The notes: generated from the letters alone by a model not told the origin. DNA of 58,965 nt from Mycobacterium sp. 1245111.1 (GCF_001673405.1 NZ_LZLV01000064.1:1-58965), one strand, 5' to 3'. Shown: positions 42,825 to 52,002, counted from the stretch's first letter. Translations and numbers: made by a program.

Positions 42825-43766
42825 GTGGCGAGAACCGATGACGACAGCTGGGAAATCACCGAGAGCGTGGGAGCGACAGCGCTGGGGGTGGCCGCGGCAC
42901 GCGCGGCGGATACCGAGAGCAGCGATCCGCTGATCAACGACCCGTTCGCGCGGGTGTTCCTCGACCGCGTGGGCCATGGCATGTGGGACTGGTACGGCGC
43001 TCCCGAGCTGCCCGCCGCCGTCGTCGAGGCCGAACCCGACATGCCGCAGCGGATGCAGGCGCTGGTGAGCTACTTCGCTACGCGGACAAAGTTTTTCGAT
43101 ACCGCGTTCATGGACGCCGCCAACGACGGGGTCCGGCAGGCGGTGATCTTGGCCGCCGGCCTGGACGCGCGTTCGTGGCGGCTGCCGTGGCCCGATGGCA
43201 CCACGGTCTACGAGCTCGACCAGGACCGGGTGCTCGACTTCAAGCTCGAGACCCTGCACGAGCACGGCGCCGAGCCGATCGCCAACCGGGTTCCGGTCGC
43301 GGTGGACCTGCGCCAAGACTGGCCAACGGCGTTGCGGGAGGCGGGTTTCGACGCGCAAGAACCGAGCGTCTGGTCGATCGAAGGCCTGCTGATGTACCTG
43401 CCGGCCGCAGCGCAGGATCTGCTGTTCGAGCGCATCCAGGAGCTGGCGGCGCCCGGCAGCCGGATCGCCGTCGAGGGCCTTGGCCCCGAATTCGCCGTCC
43501 CCGAACTCCGTGATTTCCGCCGTGAGCGGATGGATCGCGTCCGGGAGCTGATTGCCGAGGCGGGCTCGCCGCTCGAAGTCCCCAAGACCGACGAGCTGTG
43601 GTACTTCGAAGAGCGCGAGGACGTCAGCGACTGGCTGCGCCGCCACGGTTGGGCCGTCACCGCGACACCGTCCGACGAGCTGATGGCCAGCTACGGCCGG
43701 CCGTCACCCGAAGGGCTCGAAGAGGCCTCGCCGACGCACTGGTTCATCTCGGGCCGGCGCACCTAG
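42825..43766 (+). CDS. SAM-dependent methyltransferase of the mycobacterial TIGR00027 family
   Basis: 313 residues. The family is much expanded in mycobacteria (for example Rv0146). It shows [17 protein letters not shown] at the start, [20 protein letters not shown], the SAM-binding [15 protein letters not shown] with VYELDQ, and [11 protein letters not shown]. The targets of these enzymes are unknown. Start is GTG at 42825, 46 bases from the divergent DedA-like gene. It overlaps the NYN gene at a shared CTAG stop. Confidence 0.92.
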   Translation: MARTDDDSWEITESVGATALGVAAARAADTESSDPLINDPFARVFLDRVGHGMWDWYGAPELPAAVVEAEPDMPQRMQALVSYFATRTKFFDTAFMDAANDGVRQAVILAAGLDARSWRLPWPDGTTVYELDQDRVLDFKLETLHEHGAEPIANRVPVAVDLRQDWPTALREAGFDAQEPSVWSIEGLLMYLPAAAQDLLFERIQELAAPGSRIAVEGLGPEFAVPELRDFRRERMDRVRELIAEAGSPLEVPKTDELWYFEEREDVSDWLRRHGWAVTATPSDELMASYGRPSPEGLEEASPTHWFISGRRT

Positions 43767-44596
43767 CGCAGCCGCACCATCCGCGTCGTCGAACTCTCGT
43801 CCAGCTCGACCACATCGGTGCGTGACCGCAGAAAGTCGCTGAAAGACTTGAAACCCAACGACTTTTCGCTGAACGACGGGTCCATCCGCTTCATCTGCGC
43901 CTTGACCGCGGAGTTGTGCAGCCAGTCGACGTCATCCTTCTCGGTGCCGATGCGCAGCGCGCGGGTCAGCAGCGCGGTAGCGCCCGCTTGTGCGTCGGGC
44001 GCGGGAGGTTCGTCGGCCTCGGCCTTCGTCCGGCGCGCCTTTGGCTCGGGCACCGGCACGCCAGGCAGCGCATCGTAGATGACGAAGTCGTCGCACGCCG
44101 CCGCCAGCGCCTTGCTCGACGAGCCGGCCACCCCGACACCGACCACGTAGCGACCGAGTCGCTTGCAGCGCTGCGCCAGCGCGATGTAGTCGGAGTCGCC
44201 GGCCACGATCACCACATGGGTCAGGTCGGGCAGGCGGAACATGTCCTCGACCGCGTCGACGGCCAGCCGGATGTCGGCGCCGTTCTTGCCGTAGGCCGCC
44301 GCCGGAAACAGTTGCACCAAATCGACTGCGCGACCGACCAATTGCTCGCGGTAGGTGTTGTTGACCTCCGAGGACCAGTCGGCGTAGGCGCGAGTCAGCA
44401 CCAGCGTGCCGAACGACGAGGCGAAGTCGATGATGGCACCGACGTCGACGGTGGCCTTGGCCAGCCGCTCCTCCTTCAGCCCCTTGGCTTTGTCTTTCTG
44501 GAACGAGCTGCGGCCGTTGACCTGGTCATATCGCGAGATCACGATGTTGTCGAAGTCGAGGTACACCGCGACCCGGTCCGCGTCGGCATCTGTCAT
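43763..44596 (-). CDS. NYN-domain ribonuclease-like protein with C-terminal OST-HTH/LOTUS-like region
   Basis: About 277 residues. The NYN (PIN-like) nuclease fold has its acidic residues in [26 protein letters not shown] and [16 protein letters not shown] linker rich in Lys, Ala and Pro precedes a C-terminal domain (LLTRALRIG through [13 protein letters not shown]) that resembles OST-HTH/LOTUS RNA-binding domains. It is a likely cytoplasmic RNA-processing enzyme of unknown target. ATG 44596 has GGA a few bases upstream; an in-frame ATG at 44614 would add six residues. Confidence 0.85.
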   Translation of the reverse strand: MTDADADRVAVYLDFDNIVISRYDQVNGRSSFQKDKAKGLKEERLAKATVDVGAIIDFASSFGTLVLTRAYADWSSEVNNTYREQLVGRAVDLVQLFPAAAYGKNGADIRLAVDAVEDMFRLPDLTHVVIVAGDSDYIALAQRCKRLGRYVVGVGVAGSSSKALAAACDDFVIYDALPGVPVPEPKARRTKAEADEPPAPDAQAGATALLTRALRIGTEKDDVDWLHNSAVKAQMKRMDPSFSEKSLGFKSFSDFLRSRTDVVELDESSTTRMVRLR

Positions 44597-44653
44597 TGGT
44601 CCAGTCTTGACCATCGTTGGCCTGGTGAGCGTGATTTGCGGATAGTGGATGTC

Positions 44654-45022
44654 ATGATCGAACTACTGCCAGATATGCGCAGCGGAGTGACCGGTGTTCG
44701 GGTGTCGGGCCACCTCGGCGGCGACGAGCTGCGCGAGGTCAAACCGACCATCGAGGACATGCTGAAGACCGACGAGATCAGGATCGTCGAGGTGATCCCA
44801 GACGATTACGAGGGCTTCGGGCCCGGCGGGTTGGTCGAAGACCTGAAGCTGGGTTTCAGCACCGTCTGGCCGCATCACGCGAATTTCAAGCGCATCGCGG
44901 TGGTATCCGACAAGGCGTGGGTCGGACACACCCTGCACGCGTTGGCGTGGATGATCCCCGGCGAGCTCGCGATCTTCAAGCTCGACGAGCTCGACAAGGC
45001 CAAGGAATGGGCCGCCGGGTAG
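44654..45022 (+). CDS. STAS/SpoIIAA-like protein
   Basis: 122 residues of the SpoIIAA-like STAS group. The pattern GVRVSGHLGGDELREVKPTI, then FKRIAVVSDKAWV and PGELAIFKLDELDKAKEW, matches it. These small soluble proteins are often single genes with unknown partners. It starts 57 bases from the divergent NYN gene; GTG 44645 is a possible earlier start. It ends two bases before the stop of the convergent methyltransferase. Confidence 0.82.
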   Translation: MIELLPDMRSGVTGVRVSGHLGGDELREVKPTIEDMLKTDEIRIVEVIPDDYEGFGPGGLVEDLKLGFSTVWPHHANFKRIAVVSDKAWVGHTLHALAWMIPGELAIFKLDELDKAKEWAAG

Positions 45023-45024
45023 CG

Positions 45025-45690
45025 TTACTTCCTCAGCCAGAGTTCGACGCCGATATCGACGCGCCGAATCTCCTTGCTACGGAATGGAATATCGGCCAGC
45101 ATCCGTTCGAATTGCCCTTCCGTGTACGCTCGCTTCAGTAGCAGCAGCCGAAATGTGGCGAGCGTCATCCAGCGGCTGATCGTACTCAGACCGATCGAGC
45201 CGAAGTAATCGTTGATCTCGGACATCGGCACGTCTTTGCGCAGGTCCACAACCAGCGCCGTACCACCGGGGCGTAGCACGCGGTGCATCTCCTCGAGCGC
45301 CGTGTGCGGCTCGGAGAAGTTCTTGAACGCCGCACTGCATGTCAGCAGGTCGAAACTTTCGTCGGCGAACGGCATCGCCGAGGCATTGCCCTGGCGGAAG
45401 TCGGCCTGGACGCCGGCCTCGGCGGCATTCGCGTGGGCCAGCTCGACCATCGTCCGGCTGACGTCGAGTCCGGTCACGCGATAGGTCCCGCCCTTGGCCA
45501 TTTCGATCGCGACGAAGCCCGGGCCGGGCGCCACTTCCAGCACGTCGCCGCCCTGCGGCAGCACGGTGCGGAGCCGTGCGGCCAGGGCCCGGAAACGCTC
45601 CATGTCCTTGCGGGTGCTCTTGTCGTACCAGCGCGCGATGGCGCCTTCCATGCCCATACCCCGGTAGCCTTTGACCGTCGCGGCCGTCAT
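45025..45690 (-). CDS. Class I SAM-dependent methyltransferase
   Basis: 221 residues. The SAM fold is seen in DVLEVAPGPGFVAIEMA, VTGLDVSRTMVELA, GNASAMPFADESFDLLTCS and VLRPGGTALVVDLR. The rest resembles small-molecule methyltransferases of the UbiE/Methyltransf_11 type. Its promoter region is shared with the divergent MarR gene and contains an inverted repeat, so MarR probably represses it. Methyltransferase-MarR pairs often respond to a toxic small molecule, which is inference here. Confidence 0.88.
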   Translation of the reverse strand: MTAATVKGYRGMGMEGAIARWYDKSTRKDMERFRALAARLRTVLPQGGDVLEVAPGPGFVAIEMAKGGTYRVTGLDVSRTMVELAHANAAEAGVQADFRQGNASAMPFADESFDLLTCSAAFKNFSEPHTALEEMHRVLRPGGTALVVDLRKDVPMSEINDYFGSIGLSTISRWMTLATFRLLLLKRAYTEGQFERMLADIPFRSKEIRRVDIGVELWLRK

Positions 45691-45714
45691 GCTGGGGTTT
45701 CCTTTCCTCAGATG

Positions 45715-45727
45715 ATAAGTATCTTAT
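45715..45727. promoter_or_regulatory. MarR operator between methyltransferase and marR
   Basis: ATAAG-TAT-CTTAT is a perfect inverted repeat in an unusually AT-rich stretch of about 25 bases. It overlaps a second one, CTTA-TTTAG-TAAG (45723-45735). Position between the two divergent genes and size fit a MarR dimer site that could control both. Confidence 0.55.
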
Positions 45728-45764
45728 TTAGTAAGCTAGTTTGAGGATAGGCGGATTGAAGCCA

Positions 45765-46208
45765 GTGTCAAGGTCAGACCGCGCTGGGTTGCACGAGGCG
45801 GTGATCAGCAGCCTGAGGCAATTCATCGCGGGTAGCATTCTCTACAACCAGCAGATCGCCGACCGAGTTGGCTTGCGCCTCACCGATATGCAGTGCATCA
45901 ACGCGCTCGAGCTCATCGGACCGTCGACGCCGGGGGAGTTGGCCCGCTTCACCGGGCTCACCACCGGCGGCGTCACGGTGATGCTCGACCGGCTGGAGAA
46001 GGGCGGCTACCTCAAGCGCGAGCCAAACCCGCGTGACCGCCGCAGCGTGCTGGTTCACCTCAATCCCGCGAAGGTCAAGAAGATGCAGGCGTTCTACGGA
46101 GAGATCAACGAGCGCATGGGCGCTCTGCTCGATGCGACGCCCGAACGTGAACTGCGCTCGTTTTTGACGCTGTTGTCCAAAATGAATGCGTCGCGCGCCG
46201 ACGGCTAG
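45765..46208 (+). CDS. MarR-family transcriptional regulator
   Basis: About 147 residues. A winged helix-turn-helix is clear: RLTDMQCINALELIGPSTPG, ELARFTGLTTGGVTVMLDRL and the wing KREPNPRDRRSVLVHL. The start is uncertain: GTG 45765, TTG 45756 and TTG 45741 are in frame. AGGCGG lies about ten bases before the GTG, and GAGGA about eight before TTG 45756. It probably autoregulates through the AT-rich inverted repeat upstream and represses the divergent methyltransferase. Confidence 0.88.
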   Translation: MSRSDRAGLHEAVISSLRQFIAGSILYNQQIADRVGLRLTDMQCINALELIGPSTPGELARFTGLTTGGVTVMLDRLEKGGYLKREPNPRDRRSVLVHLNPAKVKKMQAFYGEINERMGALLDATPERELRSFLTLLSKMNASRADG

Positions 46209-46331
46209 GCCGCTGCCGCAACAGCTTCGGCGCCCCAAATGTGTCATTAGCGTATGAACGCCGGCCGAATGCGGGAATGACCATGGCGACGCGAGTTACC
46301 GTGGCAAACACGCCCGATGAAGGAGGCTCCG

Positions 46332-46685
46332 ATGAGTGATTACCAGGTCAAGCTCATCATCCTGTCGACCGACGATCTCGACGATTCCATCAAGTTCTAC
46401 AGCGAAACCCTCGGCATGGGTCTGAAGTTTCGCGACGGCGCCCACTTCGCCGCCCTCGACGGCGGGCCCGTCACGCTGGCGCTGGCGACCGACGTCGACC
46501 ACCCCATTCCCGGGCAGGTCGTGGTCGGCATCAAGACCGACGACGTCGATGGTGCGGCCAAAGCCGTCGAAGATAGCGGCGGCGGGATCGTGAAGGGCCC
46601 GTACGACGACGCCCACGAGCGCCGCGCAGTCGTCTACGACAACAAGGGCAACGGCATCGTCTTCTACAAGCCGCTGAACCGCTAG
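46332..46685 (+). CDS. VOC-superfamily (glyoxalase/bleomycin-resistance fold) protein
   Basis: 117 residues, one VOC module. The pattern VKLIILSTDDLDDSIKFYSE, then GPVTLALATDVDHP and ERRAVVYDNKGNGIVFYKP, matches single-domain members. The typical metal ligands are not all obvious, so activity is unknown. AGGAGG lies eight bases before the ATG, one of the best ribosome-binding sites in the window. Its stop overlaps that of the convergent gene at CTAG. Confidence 0.85.
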   Translation: MSDYQVKLIILSTDDLDDSIKFYSETLGMGLKFRDGAHFAALDGGPVTLALATDVDHPIPGQVVVGIKTDDVDGAAKAVEDSGGGIVKGPYDDAHERRAVVYDNKGNGIVFYKPLNR

Positions 46686-47572
46686 CCGCCCAGATGGGCG
46701 CTGCCGTCGTCTAACTCGTTGCGGCGCAACGCCATCGGCGTCATCGCCGGTACATCACCGGCGGCCACCACGACGCGGGTGATCGGCGTGATCGCCTGAA
46801 ACAGTGTCTCGACCTCGTCGTCGCTCAAAGCGTCAAGCACGCCGACCGCAACCGCGTCGGTGGTGGACTCGACATGGTCCTTCAATTCCCGCCCCGCGTC
46901 GGTCAGCGACCCCTTGTCGTCGAGCAGGCCCCGTGTCGCAAGCTGACGCTCACGCAATGCCCACTCCTCGTCGTCGTAGTCGCGGGTGCGGGCGATGTAG
47001 TCGCGCGGGATGGCGCCCGATGCGGCATGCAGGACGTTGCATTCCCGGCCGGTCACGCCGGCGGCGGCCAGCACCGCGTTGTGCGTGTCGCCACGCTGCT
47101 CGCGCAGCAGGGTGCAGGCATGCCAGAGCGCGGCAATCGGCTCCTCGGGCCAGGGCAGCGCGCGGTTCGCGGCGAACAGCGGCCGCCCGGACAACGGCGC
47201 CTCGCGGGCCGCCCTGCCGAGCAATTCCGCTGCGGTAGCGACGTTTTCGTCCGCTTCCAGGCCGTAGCCCCGCAGCACTGCGACCGCGGTCTCCTGCCGC
47301 ACGCGTAACGCTTGCTCGGGGCCGGCGATCGCCCAGGCCGCCGGGAACACCTTGGCCACCCGCGAGGGAGCGAAATTGTAGAAGATCGCCGTCACGACCT
47401 CGGGCGGCACCGTGCCCAGCGGCGCAGAGCGCGCGGCGAAATAGCCCATCCAGTAGCCCTTGTAGCCCAGCCCGTCCAACGCCTCGCGCACCGAGGGCGC
47501 GAAGTAGGTCACGCCGTGGATGGGTTCGAACCGATCGAGTAAGCGCCGCGCAAGCTTTGGTTCTCTATGCAT
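46682..47572 (-). CDS. SCO6745-like conserved protein
   Basis: 296 residues. The protein has the layout of the actinobacterial SCO6745 family: RLLDRFEPIHGVTYFAPSVREAL, YFAARSAPLG, FYNFAPSRVAKVFPAAW and GPLFAANRALPWP-like text near the middle (SGRPLFAANRALPWPEEP). Function is unknown to me. No signal peptide or membrane segment. I start at ATG 47572 because the family sequence begins there; the frame stays open into the divergent neighbour, where it is only a shadow. Confidence 0.8.
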   Translation of the reverse strand: MHREPKLARRLLDRFEPIHGVTYFAPSVREALDGLGYKGYWMGYFAARSAPLGTVPPEVVTAIFYNFAPSRVAKVFPAAWAIAGPEQALRVRQETAVAVLRGYGLEADENVATAAELLGRAAREAPLSGRPLFAANRALPWPEEPIAALWHACTLLREQRGDTHNAVLAAAGVTGRECNVLHAASGAIPRDYIARTRDYDDEEWALRERQLATRGLLDDKGSLTDAGRELKDHVESTTDAVAVGVLDALSDDEVETLFQAITPITRVVVAAGDVPAMTPMALRRNELDDGSAHLGG

Positions 47573-47618
47573 AAAACCTGAGCCTAGGTGTTGGCGAAGT
47601 CCCCGACAACGCCGTTTT

Positions 47619-47635
47619 CGGGACGTAAAGTCCCG
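47619..47635 (+). repeat. Short hairpin before the DUF2235 gene
   Basis: CGGGAC and GTCCCG flank GTAAA, ending four bases before the ATG at 47639. In RNA it would form a tight stem covering the place where a ribosome-binding site is expected, so it may limit translation. It may also be chance. Confidence 0.3.
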
Positions 47636-47638
47636 CAG

Positions 47639-48736
47639 ATGACGCAGGCACCGCCAGGTAAGCGGATCGTCCTGTGCTTCGACGGCACCGCGAACCAGAT
47701 CGGCGCCGGCAACCTCACCAACGTGGCCAAGCTGTTCGAGATGCTGGAGAAGAACAACCCCGGCCAGATGGCCTACTACGACCCCGGGGTGGGGACGCTG
47801 GCCCCGGCACACACGTCGCTGCCCAGCACGCTGGTCCTGTTCTTCGAGCAGGCCTTCGGCATCGGCCTGAAACACAATGTGGCACAGGGATACAAGTACC
47901 TGATGCAACACTGGCGTCCCGGCGACGCGGTGTACATGTTCGGCTTCAGCCGCGGTGCCTATACCGCGCGGGCGCTGGCCGGCATGTTGCTTCGACCCGG
48001 ACTGCTGCGACCCGGCTCGGAAAACCTGCTGCCGTACGCGGTCGAAAAGTACGCGATCAACCGGTATTTCACCAAGGACGAATACGACAACTGGGCCGAG
48101 TTCGCCCGCGCCTTCTGCTGGCGCACCGAGAACGAGCCGCTGTTCGCTACCGTGCGGCTGAACAGCCCGAATCAGGTGTGGCACTACGCCGTACCGGTGG
48201 CCTTCCTCGGTCTGTGGGACACCGTGAAGGCCGCCGGTTTCCTGCGTTTCGGCAACCTGCGGTGGCCGTACACCCGCGCGCTGTCCAACGTGGCTCGCAT
48301 CCGTCATGCCGTCTCGATCGACGAACGCCGCCGCCCCTACCGCGAATACCTCGTCGAACGACACCCGCTCGGACTCGAAGAGCGCTGGTTCGCCGGCGTC
48401 CACGCCGACGTCGGCGGGACATTTGCCGACCATCGGCTCGCCACCATCGCGCTGAAGTGGGTCACCGACGGCGTCGTCGGCGAACTGGCGATCAACCCCG
48501 AGGCCTACCGGCGGCATTGCGCGGTGGCCGAGGACTTTGCCGACGCACCGATCCACGACAACGGCTGGCTCTGGTACCTGCTCGGGTGGCGCAAACGTCC
48601 TATGGGACCAGATGCGCTGGTGCATCCCAGCGTGCTGGTCCGGCGCCGCGACAACCCGGACTACCTGCCGGACCTGACCGCCGAGCAACTCGAGCGAAGC
48701 GCCGAGCCCACCAACTGGACCGACCCAGCGTTGTAG
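47639..48736 (+). CDS. DUF2235 / Tle1-like alpha-beta hydrolase
   Basis: About 365 residues. The family block KRIVLCFDGTANQ opens the domain; MFGFSRGAYTARALAG contains the GxSxG nucleophile elbow; WFAGVHADVGGTF supplies a His-Asp region near the end. In Gram-negative bacteria the same domain forms Tle1 phospholipase effectors. No secretion signal is seen here, so it is probably cytoplasmic. ATG 47639 is preferred, although GTG 47588 is in frame. It is followed after 13 bases by a phospholipase D-like gene. Confidence 0.87.
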   Translation: MTQAPPGKRIVLCFDGTANQIGAGNLTNVAKLFEMLEKNNPGQMAYYDPGVGTLAPAHTSLPSTLVLFFEQAFGIGLKHNVAQGYKYLMQHWRPGDAVYMFGFSRGAYTARALAGMLLRPGLLRPGSENLLPYAVEKYAINRYFTKDEYDNWAEFARAFCWRTENEPLFATVRLNSPNQVWHYAVPVAFLGLWDTVKAAGFLRFGNLRWPYTRALSNVARIRHAVSIDERRRPYREYLVERHPLGLEERWFAGVHADVGGTFADHRLATIALKWVTDGVVGELAINPEAYRRHCAVAEDFADAPIHDNGWLWYLLGWRKRPMGPDALVHPSVLVRRRDNPDYLPDLTAEQLERSAEPTNWTDPAL

Positions 48737-48749
48737 AGGAGCAATCGCC

Positions 48750-49304
48750 ATGGCACTGAAGTCGCTGACCGAACTGGACAAGTACAAGGCCGCGCCGTTT
48801 CCGCCGGGGTACCCGGACAGCACCCGAACGTTCTACAGCCCGGTCGATCAAGTGCACGCGGCGCTCAAGGACCTGTTGGTTTCCGCGGACAAGAGCATCG
48901 TGGTCGCGATGTACGGCTACGACGATCCGGAACTGAACGAGGTGCTGCGCTCATCCTTGGAGGACGAAAAGATCTATGTGCAAATGAGTCTCGACTCCAC
49001 CCAAGCTAAGGGCAAGGCCGAACAGGTCCTACTCGATCCATGGCTCAACCACAAGATCGGTAACAGCATCGCGATCGGCCACAGCGAGAAGTCGGCGATC
49101 ATGCACCTGAAGATGGTCCTCATCGACGGCGTCGACGTCGTCACCGGCTCGACCAACTGGTCCACCGGCGGAGAAACGAAGCAGGACAACCAACTCACCG
49201 TGATCCGCGACCCGCTGGTCTGCGCGGAAGCGCGCTCCCGCCTCGACATCATCCACGACGGCATGCTCAAGCAGATGGCCGCGCTGGCCGCCAAGCAACG
49301 CTAA
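48750..49304 (+). CDS. Single-HKD phospholipase D-like protein
   Basis: 184 residues. One HKD motif is present: IMHLKMVLIDGVDVVTGSTN, where H, K and D sit at the family spacing, followed by NWSTGG. PLD enzymes need two HKD halves, so this should act as a dimer like the Nuc nuclease or the Cas/DISARM-type short PLDs. It may be a nuclease rather than a lipase. GAGGAG precedes the ATG. It sits 13 bases after the DUF2235 gene in an apparent two-gene operon. Confidence 0.87.
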   Translation: MALKSLTELDKYKAAPFPPGYPDSTRTFYSPVDQVHAALKDLLVSADKSIVVAMYGYDDPELNEVLRSSLEDEKIYVQMSLDSTQAKGKAEQVLLDPWLNHKIGNSIAIGHSEKSAIMHLKMVLIDGVDVVTGSTNWSTGGETKQDNQLTVIRDPLVCAEARSRLDIIHDGMLKQMAALAAKQR

Positions 49305-51034
49305 CGGTTCACCCGAGACACATACGGCCACGGCCGGTTTCGCTCCGGAATAGAGCTGGCCCGGGCCTGTTTCAGCTGAGTCCTCAAGTGCTGGCGCAGC
49401 TCATGCAGCTCTGGGTCCGACCATCGGTTGTGGGCTTCGATCGGATCCTCGGTGAGGTCGTAGAGCTCCCACTGGTCGTCGAGCGGGCTCATCCGATACG
49501 CCTCGCCGCCAAGCCCATTCGCTGCCAGATGACGCACGCCGGGCTCGGTCCACGTCGCCGGGTCGTCGAACGTGCGGACCAGCTTCCACAGCCGGCCGTC
49601 GACACGAACCACCAGACCCTCGAAGTTCGACCCGACGTGTGCGGGCACCCGGATCCGAATCAGCGCAGGCGGATTCGCGGTTCGTCGCAACCGGCGGGCC
49701 ATCGCGGAGGCGCCGGTATCGCCCTCGAGGATATTGTCGCGGGTCATGATGTACACCGCGCGATCGTCGTCGGGCGGTCCGCCGTCGACCACCGGCAGCA
49801 AGTTCTGGCCCGGCAGCGGATGCACCTCGGAGAACGACGCGGCCAGAGTCGCGGCTGCCGCGCTGACGTCCACCCCTGCCGCCGCGAGCAGCGTCGGCAG
49901 CAAATCGACATGCGACGTCGGCGCCGTGACCGCTCGCGCCGATGTCGCCCCGGCGCCGATCCGCGCGATCACCAACGGCACCCGGGTCGCCTCGTCGTAG
50001 AGGTTGAACCATTTCTGATGCAAACCACCATGTGCGCCAAGCAGATCGCCGTGATCGGACGTTCGCACCAGCACCGCATTGTCCGACCCGCCATCGGTGA
50101 CTGCGCGGCGCACCCGGTCGATGGGACCGTCGACCTCGGCGTGCAGTCGGTAGTACAGGTCGCGGTAGCGCTGGGCGTTGCCGCGATAGGCCCGCTCGAT
50201 CAGCGGCGCCGGCCCGTAGCCCGTCGCGTAGGCCTCCCGGAATGCGATCTGCGCGGCGGGCTTGCTCGCCAAGTCTTCGTCGGCGGTCGGCGCGGCGGGC
50301 ACGTGCGGTGGATCCAGCGGCGACGGCTTGATCGGGCTGCGGCGCAACCAACCCGGGAACAGCACGATGTCGTGCGGGTTGACGAAGCTGGCCACCAACA
50401 GGAATGGTCGCAGCGCTGACGGGTCCCCGGCGCGCCGCCGCGCATACCGGTCGATCAGCCACGTCACGACCCGATCGGCGACCAGCGGATCGCGGCGCAC
50501 GCCGGCGTTACCCGGTAGCGCGCCGTGCGGCTCCGGCCCGACCCATCCCGAAAAGCCAAACGGACCAAGGGGATCGGCGTCCAGATATCGCCGCACAGCG
50601 TCATGGTCGACGTCGCCGTCCGCGTCGTTGGTCTGCAACACGGTGCCGTCGGCCTCGTGCAGATCGGCGTGCGAGATGTGCCACTTGCCGTCGTAGTGGG
50701 TGTCGTATCCCGCGGCGCGGAACCAGTTGCCCATTGTCGGCACCTCGCCCTCGCGCAGCCAGCGCATCCGCGAGTCGTCGGGCATCTTGCCCAGGCCGTC
50801 GGTCTGGGTGACGCCATGCAGATCGGGATAGTGACCGGTGAAAATCGTTGGGCGACTGGGTGCGCACGCCAGCGATCCGGTGTAGTGCCGCGTGAAGCTG
50901 ACGCCGTGCTCCTCGAACCACTTGCGGCCGTGCAGGGTTCGGTCGCGCCACGCGAGTACGTCGGGTGACTCGTAGGGCGGGACCGCGCGTTCTTCGTCGG
51001 TCATCAGGATGATCACGTCGGGCTGACTAGTCAC
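49301..51034 (-). CDS. Sulfatase (formylglycine-dependent)
   Basis: 577 residues. The metal site starts in VIILMTDEE. The signature C57-A-P-S-R61 within LACAPSRPTIFTGHYP is the Cys-type site that formylglycine-generating enzyme converts. DGKWHISHADLHEA and TSDHGDLLGAHGG supply further metal and sulfate contacts. It hydrolyses sulfate esters; natural substrates are unknown, possibly sulfated lipids or host or plant compounds. There is no signal peptide. The GTG start overlaps the upstream SRPBCC gene by eight bases, so the two are one transcript. Confidence 0.9.
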   Translation of the reverse strand: MTSQPDVIILMTDEERAVPPYESPDVLAWRDRTLHGRKWFEEHGVSFTRHYTGSLACAPSRPTIFTGHYPDLHGVTQTDGLGKMPDDSRMRWLREGEVPTMGNWFRAAGYDTHYDGKWHISHADLHEADGTVLQTNDADGDVDHDAVRRYLDADPLGPFGFSGWVGPEPHGALPGNAGVRRDPLVADRVVTWLIDRYARRRAGDPSALRPFLLVASFVNPHDIVLFPGWLRRSPIKPSPLDPPHVPAAPTADEDLASKPAAQIAFREAYATGYGPAPLIERAYRGNAQRYRDLYYRLHAEVDGPIDRVRRAVTDGGSDNAVLVRTSDHGDLLGAHGGLHQKWFNLYDEATRVPLVIARIGAGATSARAVTAPTSHVDLLPTLLAAAGVDVSAAAATLAASFSEVHPLPGQNLLPVVDGGPPDDDRAVYIMTRDNILEGDTGASAMARRLRRTANPPALIRIRVPAHVGSNFEGLVVRVDGRLWKLVRTFDDPATWTEPGVRHLAANGLGGEAYRMSPLDDQWELYDLTEDPIEAHNRWSDPELHELRQHLRTQLKQARASSIPERNRPWPYVSRVNR

Positions 51035-51500
51035 GAGGTTTCTCCAATTGGCGCGCCAGGCCGGCGAGCATGATGTCGGACTGTCGGGTTTGAACGCGGC
51101 ACACCATCCGCTCGGCGACCTTCTGCAGTGGGCCCGAACCGATTTCGACCGTGCTGGTCAACGTGACGACCGTGCCGACTCCGGACGGCCGCAGGCTCCA
51201 GCGGTTGGCGAACCGGCGGACCCGCTTGGGCAACCCGTCGACGTCGTAGGCGAGCGCGCGCAAGGGGTCGAACTCGGTGATCGTCTCCACCAACGCGTTG
51301 CGGCCGATCTGCACCCGCCGCGTCGTGCCCAGAGGCTCGTCGCCGTGATTGAGGATGCACGAGTGGTCGATGTTGTTCGCCCATGCGCTGATCGAGCCGA
51401 AGTCGGCGAGCACCTCCCAGACCGCGTGCGGGTCTGCCGCGATGGTCCGGCTGCGGTCAATGGCGGCCACCGCCTCACCGTACGCGGTGGCTGAGCGCAT
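51027..51500 (-). CDS. SRPBCC/START-like ligand-binding protein
   Basis: 157 residues. IAADPHAVWEVLADFGSISAWA near the N-terminus and a late long helix (GPLQKVAERMVCRVQ) fit the SRPBCC helix-grip fold of polyketide-cyclase and START-like proteins, which bind hydrophobic ligands. No catalytic residues can be assigned. It leads a two-gene transcript with the sulfatase and may bind that enzyme's substrate or product, which is only inference. Divergent from the universal stress gene. Confidence 0.82.
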   Translation of the reverse strand: MRSATAYGEAVAAIDRSRTIAADPHAVWEVLADFGSISAWANNIDHSCILNHGDEPLGTTRRVQIGRNALVETITEFDPLRALAYDVDGLPKRVRRFANRWSLRPSGVGTVVTLTSTVEIGSGPLQKVAERMVCRVQTRQSDIMLAGLARQLEKPRD

Positions 51501-51549
51501 TTCTGCCGAAATATCGGGCGCTGATGTACGGCGGCGTTACGGTCACCAG

Positions 51550-52002
51550 ATGACGACCTACAAGACGGTGCTGGTCGGCACCGATGGTTCGGCGTCTTCG
51601 CTGCGGGCCGTCGAGCGGGCCGGAAAAATCGCTGCCGACACCGACGCGAAGCTGATCATCGCCACGGGCTACCTGCCCGAGAAGGACGACACCCGCGCCG
51701 CCGACGTGCTCGGAGCGGAGGGCTACAAGGTCACTGGTGCCGCGCCCGTGTACGCATTGCTGCACGACGCGCACGACCGGGCGAGGGCGGCCGGAGCCAG
51801 CAAGATCGAGGACCGATCGGTCAAGGGCACCCCGGTTCACGCGCTGGTGGACCTCGCCCAGGAGGTCGGAGCCGATCTGTTGGTGGTCGGCAACGTCGGC
51901 CTCGACACACGGGCGGCGATCATCGGCCGGATGTTTTCGGTGCCCGGCGCTGTCGCGAGCCACGCCAAGATCGACGTCCTGATCGCGCACACAAGCGACT
52001 GA
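51550..52002 (+). CDS. Universal stress protein UspA family
   Basis: 150 residues, single Usp domain. TVLVGTDGSASSLRAVERA opens it, and the ATP-binding signature GNVGLDTRAAIIGRMF with the following SVPGAVASHA (G-x2-G-x9-G pattern) lies near the end. Usp proteins with this signature bind ATP and help in stress or dormancy in mycobacteria. The start is ATG 51550; an open frame continues upstream but without Usp sequence. Confidence 0.92.
   Translation: MTTYKTVLVGTDGSASSLRAVERAGKIAADTDAKLIIATGYLPEKDDTRAADVLGAEGYKVTGAAPVYALLHDAHDRARAAGASKIEDRSVKGTPVHALVDLAQEVGADLLVVGNVGLDTRAAIIGRMFSVPGAVASHAKIDVLIAHTSD

Noticed and set aside
42042..43646. 534-codon open frame on the minus strand
   Set aside because: It runs opposite the TIGR00027 methyltransferase and in another frame across the DedA-like gene, with no recognisable domain.
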